Below are positions 55,695 to 64,000 of a stretch of DNA of 64,000 bases, in pieces. The notes beneath the pieces were generated by a model. That model saw only the letters and a program-made list of their open reading frames with translations, did not search any database and was not told where the DNA came from. Within the stretch, counting starts at the first letter, position 1; the number at the start of each line of letters is the position of its first letter. The DNA is from Clitopilus passeckerianus. Taxonomy: Eukaryota > Basidiomycota > Agaricomycetes > Agaricales > Entolomataceae. Where the stretch lies: contig CALYLX010000105.1 in assembly GCA_944990035.1 (NCBI GenBank), forward strand, positions 62,001-126,000, written 5' to 3'. A program made the translations under genes and the position numbers.

Positions 55695-56150
55695 ATGAGC
55701 GAGAAAACCAAGTCTCTCCCCCCACATATTCTACAGGGAACCAAGGGGCGAACCCCCTCCCACCAGTACCAGTGGCAACAACAGCAGCAGAGGTCGGCAA
55801 CAGATTCAAATCTGAACATGAGTCGTCAATATGAAATACAAATTCATACTAGGTAGCAGATCACTGATAGGTGAAGACAGAGCTAGCCAAGTGTGCGGCT
55901 GGAAAACATGATAGACAGACAACTTATGGTATGTGCGGCCTGGTTGCTGCAATTGTGTGTCATAGTTCTTCGTATCAGTGAGCTTAGCATACTGACTCGT
56001 TGTGAAAATAGGCTCTTTTCCCCATTGGACTTCTAGTCATGCTGTGAGTGGTTTCATCTTCCATACCGGGATGGGTATTGATACTAGCTCATTCCCCACA
56101 GTTGCGATAAAGAAGTAAGGTGCGCAAGGTGTGGAGAGAGAGTTGAATAG
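55695..56150 (+). pseudogene. BRI3/LITAF-like array member D, frameshifted
   Basis: Close copy of member E. Relative to E, one T is missing about 15 bases after the ATG, shifting the frame of the head. The exon 1 donor, GTAAGT in E, has become ATGAGT. Exons 2-4 are still open and well conserved (LAKCAAGKHDRQTTYG, ALFPIGLLVM, KEVRCARCGERVE), so decay is recent. An N-terminally different product from an internal start cannot be excluded. Confidence 0.75.
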
Positions 56151-56497
56151 ATTTGGACTGTATTTCTTCGTCGGCGGTACCGTACGATTCGATTTCTTTA
56201 TGTCTTCATCCAAAAACCCAGCAGTGGTGTTGGAGATGATCGACCGACTGCCAATGGGGAAAACATCGACTTGATAGATATCTTGCTTTACGCTCCAAGT
56301 ACATGTTTTCACCCTTGATCGTGGAAGGTGCCAACCTCTTTTGTTGCTGAGCGGAATGAAATGCGACCACAGCAATACATCTCGTGTTTGACAACCGCTG
56401 TCGTAATGCCTGGCTTGTCGGCGGCACAGAAACATATATTTACACCCTCTCAGGTAGGCTTTCGCTAAACTCGACTTTCTAAATTTCACACAGCACA
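56151..56497. other. Intergenic D-E, duplicated promoter segment
   Basis: Partner of 55436-55694; contains the member E promoter. Nothing else recognised. Confidence 0.6.
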
Positions 56498-56940
56498 ATG
56501 AGCGAGAAAACTCAAGTCTCTCCCCCCACATATTCTATGGATAACCAAGGGGCGAGTCCCCTCCAACCACAACCAACGGCGGCAGAGGTCGGCAACAGAT
56601 ACAGGTCTGAGCGTAAGTTGTCTAAAATATAAATTCATACCAGGTATCAGATCACTGATATTGAATACAGAGCTAGCGAAGTGTGCAGCTGGCAAGCATG
56701 ATACAAAGACCACCTATGGTACTTGCGGCCTGATCGCTGCAATTGTGTGTCTTGGCTTTTCACATCGCTGAGCTGAATTTCCCTACTCATCACTCAAATA
56801 GGGTCTCTTTCCTATTGGACTTGTATTCCTGTTGTAGGTGACCTCGTTTTCCTCACAGATATTGCTTCTGATGGCTTATTTCCCTCAGGTGCGACAAACA
56901 AGAAAGATGCGTGAGATGCGGAGAGAGAGTTGATTCGTGA
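56498..56940 (+). CDS. BRI3/LITAF-like protein, array member E
   Basis: Four exons, the smallest intact member (about 90 residues). The head MSEKTQVSPPTYSMDNQG carries PPTY; exon 1 ends PTAAEVGNRYRSE. The domain reads LAKCAAGKHDTKTTYGTCGL, AIGLFPIGLVFL, CDKQERCVRCGERVDS. Splice phases 1, 0, 2 as in the other members. The extra Cys in the TYGTCG loop is shared with D and B. Parent-like copy of pseudogene D. Confidence 0.78.
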
Positions 56941-57510
56941 ATTTGGGCTCTGCTTTGTCTTTGCTTTCGGCTGTACCGTATGATATAACTTTTTGCTTCA
57001 CGTCTTTATCCAAAAACGCCTTGCAAAAAGCAATGATCATGATGAGTGTTGGATGCTTTATACTGCTTGGGGAAAATATTTTATCCTTCCGTTGATCACG
57101 GCTTTTGCCCAGAACGAACTCTTTCGCACACTGTCACCACCTTGGTCGCCAACAGTCTGCGAACTCACGGAGGGGATCAGCAACCTCAGAACGAACACCG
57201 ATATTTTACCCTGGAGGTATTGGGCATCGAACGTTTACAGCTGAGCTTCAGGCAATTGCAGTACAGACACTGGTTTGCCGGCCAACCGTTCCTAGCTGTC
57301 AAAACTCCCAACAATGCCATCGTTGATAAAACGGGCAGCTGCTCAGAGATCATTCCCAGCAGACCTCTAACAACAGCATATTCAGGGGCATGGCCTGTCA
57401 AGATATTTTGGTCGCACAGTCCTGTGCTCTCAGGTACTCAAGCGAGACGCTGATCTCTTCTTTCTTTCCCGCACTTCAAAGATACCCTCGTCAACACATT
57501 CACTGGAACG
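56941..57510. other. Intergenic E-F
   Basis: No family exon or other gene recognised; carries the promoter of member F. Confidence 0.4.
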
Positions 57511-58367
57511 ATGTCCATGAACAAGGAAGCTGAAGCTCTTGGGACTGCAAGCCAAACACCAGCGCCACAACCTCCGCCTACTTATTCTTACCCTCAGGCT
57601 CCAGGAGGAGTTCCAATCCAGCCCACGTTCACTGGCAATGGACAACAACAATTCGCGCAAAACATGCAGTTCTCTCCGATGGCACCTATGACCCAGCTCC
57701 CAACGATGCAGAATCCGGCGGTTGGCATAAACCACCCTACAGTCACCAGGGCAAACACAGCGCCTCCTCTCGGAACTCAGACGATTGGTGTCGGTGCGAC
57801 ACAACTGCAGCCTGGAATGGGTGTTCCGTTGCAACCAGGTCTCGGTTCTCCTCAATTCGTTCCACAAACAGGCTCTGGTTTTGCTCCCGGTATCGTTCCT
57901 CAGGGTGTTCAAATGAATCAATTTGGGCAGATGAATCCTGCCGTTGGCCAACAGCAGTATGTTCCATACCCAGTCCTAGTCCAACCTCAGCCACCGGCTG
58001 GTCCCACCGCTGCTCAGATCGGCGAGCAGTACATGTCCCAACGTGAGTAATGCCTTTGTTCTAGGCCCCCTTATAGAAAATGCTGACCGCAACCATCAGA
58101 ATATGCCCTGTGTGCGACTGGAAACCACGATCGGAGGAAGAAGTATGGGATCGTCGGTATAATTTGTGCTATAGTGAGTCCTAGTAACCACAGAGGATGG
58201 ACAGATCCTAAGGCCTCTCTACCTTTAGGTTTTCTTCCCCATTGGCCTGGTCTGTATGTTGTAAGTCCTGCCTTCCCCTCACCGATATCCCTACAGACCC
58301 ACCTGACGATTTCAACCACAGTGCAGATCAAGAAGAATCGTGCGCTCGGTGCGGAAAAAGGCTGTGA
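57511..58367 (+). CDS. BRI3/LITAF-like protein, array member F
   Basis: The longest head in the array: MSMNKEAEALGTASQTPA, a PPTY motif (QPPPTYSYPQ), then about 120 residues rich in Pro, Gln, Met and Asn, ending GPTAAQIGEQYMSQ. Domain: YALCATGNHDRRKKYGIVGI, ICAIVFFPIGLVCM, DQEESCARCGKRL. Four exons with the shared phases. F, G and H share the SMNKEAEA/SVNREAEA opening, the GTxQxSQ words and a SQLPP block, so they form a subgroup. Confidence 0.8.
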
Positions 58368-59119
58368 TCAGTCTTCACTTCAGTCGTTTGGGGATACGCG
58401 TTGTTTGTACACTAGTTCTGCTCTTATTTATTCTCGTTTTGGACGATCCCTTGATACTTTGAAATGACCCCATCGAACGCGGTGCACGCTCTAACTTATG
58501 AAGGACGCTCTACACCAGCTCATGACTTGTGGCTCCTGGTGAAGAGTGAGCAAAGCTCGGGCCCTTTTTTCGAGATGGCTCGGGTTCACGATACGTTCAG
58601 TCGTCTATCTCTACGGAGGACTGATACCGGTTCCAGGCAAAGGAATTGTTCCCGAGGCTACTTGGTTCTTTCGGAATTTCTGAATCCTCTCGGAATCGCC
58701 ATCAGGCACCAACTAGCAGATCCACAACTTTAAAGTTCAGTCCTTCCGCACACGCCTCACCGCACTTTAGCGAAATGATGTTTCCGTCTCCAAAATATGC
58801 TCTCATCTGACGAGGCTTTCCAAGTTGGAGGCTGAACATAGACTTTGCAAGTACCATGGCACTGACTGCATCGCTGAGATTTTCAGCGGAATCCTAGTGA
58901 CTTTCGTACGTGTTCTCAAGAGGGACTCTGAGCCTCTGAGGGTTTGGTCCCCTTAATCCCGTTCCGCTGACTGGTTTGATCGGCAGTAAGTAGACGCCCA
59001 TTGCAAGGAACATTTGCCCTCGATGTAGTCTCGAGCGTCCAGGGACAAACGAGCTACACTTTTATAAGAAGGCAAGGCGTTCTAGCTCTGTCTAACTACC
59101 CAACTCCTGCCACAACGCC
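58368..59119. repeat. Intergenic F-G with promoter segment duplicated before member H
   Basis: 58600-59119 aligns with 60090-60575: shared TGAATCCTCTCGGAATCGCC, GTTCAGTC, CGCACACGCCTC/CGCACGCGCCTC, GGAGGCTGA, AGCGTCCAGGGA and the TATA box. Part of the G/H duplication unit of about 1.5 kb. Confidence 0.7.
59063..59068 (+). promoter_or_regulatory. TATA box of array member G
   Basis: TATAAG exactly 57 bp before the ATG; the same word lies 57 bp before the member H ATG. Confidence 0.55.
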
Positions 59120-59867
59120 ATGTCCGTGAACAGAGAAGCTGAGGCCTTTGGCAACATCAATCGAGTTTCATCTCCCCTTCATACCATCTCTTCTCCACCC
59201 TTTGGGTCCGTTCAGCCTTCGTTCACGGGAACACCGCAGTTTCAGACTACTGCTCGCTCTCCGGTGGCACCTATGAGCCAACTTCCGCCCGTGAACCAGT
59301 TTGGGATGGCGCAACCTGGGATGGCCGTCAACACATTACAAGTAGGTGCTTGGTTCTTTGAGTATCGAAGGCTAGTCAATTGATATGCTGAGCCAGGGCA
59401 CGCAAATGAGCCAGAATACCATGAACCCCGCCTTCCAGCCTTCAATGGTCCAGTATCCTGTCCTGATGCAGCCTCCTGTTATAATACAACAACAGCCGCC
59501 AACGCAAACCTCTACAGCAGCACATATTGGGGAGCAATACATAGCACAACGTAACGTCTCATTCAAAAGATTAAGAATCGTTTCTGATTTCCCCTACGAC
59601 ATAGAATTCGCATTGTGCGCTACTGGGAATCACGATCGAACCAAAAAATATGGGATGCTGGGTATTGTCTGCGCTATCGTGAGTATTCACATTCACTTCT
59701 TGTTCTTTTAGTCTCTCATTTGGATCGATCTTCTAGTTATTCTTCCCAATTGGATTTGTCTGCATGTTGTAAGTATGCGAGATACACACCCAGAAGCATA
59801 CGCTTACACCGTTTTGTTTAGTGCGGACATCGAAGAGTCATGTACACGGTGTGGGAAGAGGCTTTAA
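59120..59867 (+). CDS. BRI3/LITAF-like protein, array member G (PPxY lost)
   Basis: Five exons: an extra intron splits the head (after NTLQ, before GTQMSQ), shared only with H. The head opens MSVNREAEAFGNINRVSSPL; where H has PPVY, G reads PLHT, so the PPxY motif is gone. Exon 2 ends STAAHIGEQYIAQ. Domain: FALCATGNHDRTKKYGMLGI, VCAIVILPIGFVCM, DIEESCTRCGKRL (FPIG changed to LPIG). All metal ligands are kept. Confidence 0.78.
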
Positions 59868-60575
59868 TCTTTCGATAGATTATAATGTTTTGTACTCATT
59901 ACTGTTTTTGTATAATAGAATCCGTCAACTGGAGTAGCTGAATGAGCCAGCCCCTTACAGTGGACGATGGTCAGGAGCAAGAGATGGCAGCTGAATCAGC
60001 GAGCTTAGGGCCGGCACTTTCATGCCAGCAAGGTTTTCCAAAGTTCCATGTTGGTCAGAAACAATCTTCTTGGGTCCAGTTCGTGTCAACCTGTGGAGGG
60101 CTGATAAGTTCTTGTCAGTTTCGGAAACCGCTTGCTTTCGTAGAGATTGTCTGAATCCTCTCGGAATCGCCATAAGGCACAACTTGCAGATCAACGTTAA
60201 CTTTTGAGTTCAGTCATACCGCACGCGCCTCGACGGAGACTAGCGAAAGGATCTTTCCCCTGCCAAATATGCTTCCACTCGAATCGGCTTTTTAAGCTGG
60301 AGGCTGATTGGCAGTGATAGACTTGAAATGCCGTGAAAAAGAATGCCGGTTCCTGGCCAGTATGGCATACTCAAAAGTGCTCTGAGCCACCCAAGGTTTG
60401 GGCCCCTTAGCCCCGCCTTTCCGACAGTGCCCCTTGGTGTCGATGTAGACGCCTGTTGCAGGGACACTGGCCCTCGATGCAGCCTCAAGCGTCCAGGGAT
60501 AAATGAACTACACGCTTGTATAAGAACGCGAGGTGTTCCAAGTCTGTCTAAGCACCCAACTCCCACCGCAACACC
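59868..60575. repeat. Intergenic G-H with duplicated promoter segment
   Basis: 60090-60575 is the partner of 58600-59119. No gene. Confidence 0.7.
60519..60524 (+). promoter_or_regulatory. TATA box of array member H
   Basis: TATAAG 57 bp before the ATG at 60576, within the duplicated promoter. Confidence 0.55.
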
Positions 60576-61312
60576 ATGTCCATGAACAAAGAAGCTGAGG
60601 CCTACGGCACTATCAGCCGCGTTTCATCTCCTCCTGTCTACACCTTCCCTCCGCCTACCGGAACTCTGCAGCCCTCGTTCACGGGGACACCTCAATTTCA
60701 GACAAACCCTAGCTCTCCCGTGGCGCCTATGAGCCAACTTCCACCTACAAACCAATTCGGAATGATGCAGCCTGGGATGGCGAATACATTCCATGTAGGT
60801 TGCTTGAGTTTTTGAATCGCGTCTGTAGGCTAACGTACTGAGCTAGGGCACTCAAATCAGCCAGAATAATCAGAATCCTACACTACAGCCTGGCATGATG
60901 CAGTATCCTGTCATGATGCAGCCTCCTGTGATAGTGCAGCAAAAGCCAACGCAAGCCTCTACAGCGGCGCAGATTGGAGAGCAATACAGGGCCCAACGTG
61001 AGATTTGTTACTTTCCTTCCAGTCCGATCTCTGATTTGGCAACCAATAGAATTCGCGTTATGCGCTGTGGGGAATCACGAAAGAACTAAGAAGTATGGGA
61101 TGCTGGGTGTTATCTGCGCTATAGTGGGTACTCTCGTTAATCGTTTCACGTTGAATTCCTCAACCGGGCCGATCATCTAGGTGTTCTTCCCAATAGGATT
61201 GATTTGTATGTTGTAAGTCTTCTTGGTGTATCCTTGTCTCGCAAACCCCAGCTCACAACTCCCCAGTGCAGATGTCGAAGAAACATGTACGCGGTGCGGG
61301 AAGAGACTTTGA
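60576..61312 (+). CDS. BRI3/LITAF-like protein, array member H
   Basis: Five exons like G. The head MSMNKEAEAYGTISRVSSPP leads into a PPVY motif; SQLPPTNQFGMMQPGM and QYPVMMQPPVIVQQKPT follow, ending STAAQIGEQYRAQ. Domain: FALCAVGNHERTKKYGMLGV, ICAIV, FFPIGLICM, DVEETCTRCGKRL. The head and domain are closest to G, consistent with the duplicated promoters. Last member of the array. Confidence 0.8.
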
Positions 61313-61591
61313 TTTTTCTGATGGTTCGCGGGATTTGTGTTACTTTGTACTTCGTACTGTGCTTGTATAATAATATTGTCCGCCATTAAACGATTAGAGG
61401 GCTTCTTTGGAAGGGTTTTGAACAGTTAGGTATAGTATTCGTCACCAAGCGGGAGGATATCGTTAGTATCTATGGTATCCAAAATCAAATTAGGCATACA
61501 TGGGGGGATATATACTTCCTTCCTAGATCGTGAATATTTGTCCATCCAAATCATAAATGTCGTCCATCCGCCCCGCAGACGCGAGGTTCAA

Positions 61592-64000
61592 TCAAGTCAG
61601 CTCGATTTCCTCTCTGATCGAACTGAGCGCGCCTGGGCTCTGAACGTGCTGTACGTTTCCATCCTGCCCCCGCCCCGAGCGTGATAGCCCAGGTAGCCAC
61701 AATCCACCTTCTCCCCCCAAGCCCGGCCCCTTCCCAGTGAACCCACTCGAACCAGTCGCCGCATCTCCTCCACTTGTATTATCTGGTTTACGGTTCCCCC
61801 GACGTATTCCAAACCGGGGTCGGGGCCACTTCTTCCTTGGACGAGTCTTTTGGGGCGAGGCAGCCACTTTAACGTCCTCACTGGCACTCCGTTGCATCTG
61901 GTTTCTTTCAGCCAAGAAATCGGAAAGCATGATGACGGGCCAAACAGCACGTTGAAGAGCCACGGGCCAGGACCGAACGGATACCCAACTAGTACTCGAT
62001 TCACCTGCCCCAACGTATGTCGAAGACCCGTAAGAGGTGGGTGGTTGCTGTGTTGAATTGGTCCGAGGATTCGTCCCTTTTGTGGTTTTGAATGGATACT
62101 GGAACGCGATGATCGTCCAGGTGGTCAAGAGAGTGAGTAAAACAGTTGCAACAGCGTAGTGCCCGAGAGTTTGTTTTGTGCCGGGATTGATTTCAGCCAC
62201 GTTCATCCCGAAAACAGTCTAAACGGAAGGGTGGTTAGGCTCTGAATTAACAAGAAGCAAGGCTACATACCGCAACAAAGGATGAGGGAAGGAAGATCAT
62301 GGTTAGATACGCAATTTGCTTCATCGCTACGTGAAAGAATTGAGCAAGAGCCAAACACGGATGACACCAATAACTTACCTGCACTGTCTGCAACAGTAGC
62401 CTCCGCAAGCTTTTGCATATATTTACTGTCTTCGATATTGACACGACTGAACCCTAGGTGCATGACATTTTTCAACCTCTTCGCCATCATCGCTCTGGTA
62501 TCTTCAAGTCTTTTGATCTCTCGGAGAAGGCTATCGCATTCCGTATGGAGACGTTCATTTGAGCGTTCCCTCATTTTATGTTTGTCAAAATCAGGATGTT
62601 CCAAAGCCGGGTTTGGGGTGTCACGAATGAAAACCACAGCTTTTTGGAAGTCCTCTAGGAGGGCACCATAATGGAGGATGTGAGCATGCACGATGTGAAG
62701 CTCGGTGGTAAGGTATAGAGGGTTGGTGTGGATGACGTTTGATTCCTGAACGAAAACGAAGGATCAGTTGACGAAGATACAGCGAGAGCGAATAAAAGCT
62801 TACGAGGCTGCCAACATGCATATATAGGTACTCAAAGGCCTCATCCCAAGCATAGAGCGGATACCACATGAGAGCCAGCAGCACAAACGTCGGATCTGAA
62901 AACTCGGCAAAAATATGCGACCAGTAAACTGAGCGTCCGACAAGAGCCAATCGCTTGTGCAGGGTACTTGCTGGAGTCGTTCTGTGTTTTGTAGGTGGGT
63001 GGAAGGAAATGATGGTACTCGAACCACCAGCCGATGGGGATGAGGGTGATGAGGGCGAAGTGGGTGAAGGTGCCTCATCTGAGGAAGACGATGCAGACTG
63101 CGATGGTGGGCGAACACGGATCAAATGTAGGGCGATAAGGTCAGGTAGGAGGATATGGTCACTCGAACTGAGAAGTAAGGGCGCTTGGGTATCGATTATC
63201 TGATCGGGGAGGTCGTCTTGGTCCATGGTGGATATGGAGCTTGCGTCGTCGACGAACGCAGCGTCACGGTCCCCTATGAAGAACTGGGATGCAGGCGTTG
63301 GTGGCGCTGTTGTTGTAGGGTTATCCATTGAGCGGACGAAGCGCAAAGTTATAGTGATATCTAGAATTCCACCTTATCAGAGATGTTAAATGACGATGGA
63401 ACACCTGCACCCACGATCTCCCTCTCCAGGGTCTACGGATTCTTGGTATCTTGAGGGTATCCATCCTAGCGAGGAGGACCAGAAGAAGGGTTCGACGTTA
63501 TATCTGCAATTGGGTATTCAGCCTCCAGTAGAAACATGATACGTTTGGGCAACTTACTTTGTCCCTATCATTTGCAAGACTGGACCTGACAGCTCATCCA
63601 GAAACATCGCTCTCAAACTCGTGGTACTCGGGCGCTAAATATGCGTTGAGAACTGGGAGAAAACGACCAAAGTAGTATACTCACTGGATTGATCATGAAT
63701 TGCCAATGTGCCTCATTCCGTTCTTTCGTGATAGGCAAAGTCTGAGGAGGGCTGAATGTCCCATCGCGGTTGATATCAGAATAGTACAGAGTACATGAGT
63801 CCACTGCGCGGTGCTTCACGATGCGTGCAATACGACTTCGCTGCTGCTGGCCGTCGGTCCAGTTTGGGTATAAAGACTGAGGGTATCCTTTCCAACAGTG
63901 GTTGCATTTGGCGCGGTCTATATGAGTGCACTTCTCCGCTGGGTTCTTCTCAGTCGGTGGCTCATTGAGCTGTTTCTGGTCGACCTTTGAAATGTAGTAG
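61592..64000 (-). CDS. CorA-like Mg2+/divalent-cation transporter, 5' end beyond the window
   Basis: Read from the right edge: EPPTEKNPAEKCTHIDRAKC, then AMFLDELSGPVLQMIGTKYN, VEPFFWSSSLGWIPSRYQES, GEGDHITITLRFVRSMDN. A Ser-rich loop, RSVYWSHIFAEFSDPTFVLL, a coiled stretch (ERLHTECDSLLREIKRLEDT) and the membrane part follow. The latter has IAYLTMIFLPSSFVATVFGM carrying the GMN motif (VFGMNV) that marks the CorA pore, then a second helix (HYAVATVLLTLLTTWTIIAF). A long basic, Gly-rich tail ends at 61592. This domain order is common in fungal CorA-domain proteins. Ion selectivity is inferred. The N-terminus is cut off at 64000. Confidence 0.88.

Noticed and set aside
61597..62056. Overlapping alternative frames at the CorA-like C-terminus
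   Set aside because: The frame continuous with the GMN-containing membrane domain is the one used; the others are shadows.

Overview
The window is nuclear DNA of a filamentous fungus, most likely a mushroom-forming basidiomycete. The evidence is: many GT-AG introns of about 45-60 bp in almost every gene, Tad1/LINE-type retroelement debris, a fungal sphingolipid C9-methyltransferase, a Crinkler-type NTPase-nuclease, fungal CorA-like and Zrg17-like transporters, and tRNA genes with 9-nt introns. Lineage is inferred from gene content read by eye; no search was run.

Layout. 1-7100 is a transposon graveyard: fragments of a non-LTR retrotransposon in both orientations, a 1,600-bp TA-flanked element with about 218-bp inverted ends, an 849-bp inverted-repeat element, and three small MITE-like elements in AT-rich DNA. 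7296-29186 is dense housekeeping: PCNA with a large charged insertion (7350), a Zrg17-like zinc transporter (8766), valyl-tRNA synthetase (11808), a head-to-head ribosomal protein pair uS17-type RPS17 / uS8-type RPS22 (16347-18234), a secreted PhoD-type phosphatase (19077), sphingolipid C9-methyltransferase (22668), two tRNA-Val genes flanking YIF1, AP-1 mu, and an MMTAG2-like protein. 29187-32006 has no genes and carries three copies of a dispersed repeat whose fourth copy is at 18641. 32007-34547 is an unrecognised multi-exon gene.

34938-46396 holds UBA2 (SUMO E1 subunit), an alpha/beta hydrolase, tRNA-Leu, a Ubc4/UBE2D-type E2 with an HMN instead of HPN motif and a tail rich in SUMO-interaction-like motifs, and a SET-domain methyltransferase of the Clr4/SUV39 type with a very long disordered N-terminus that also carries such motifs. 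47951-50122 is a Crinkler-like gene broken by an in-frame TAG. It is bracketed by two direct copies of the 5' end of the SET gene. 50482 is a TMEM97/EXPERA protein.

51524-61312 is the most striking region: eight tandem paralogues (seven apparently intact, one pseudogene) of a BRI3/LITAF-like family. Each has a Pro-rich N-terminus, usually with a PPxY motif, a short conserved helix-like block, and a C-terminal metal-binding CX4H ... FPIG ... CX2C membrane-inserting domain. Intron positions and phases are shared through the array, and promoters have been duplicated with the last genes. The window ends in the middle of a CorA-like transporter gene (61592 to the right edge) on the minus strand.

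Genes with likely linked roles are the trafficking set (YIF1, AP-1 mu, the BRI3/LITAF-like array) and the SUMO/chromatin set (UBA2, the E2 with SIM-like tail, the SET protein). The physical proximity may be chance.
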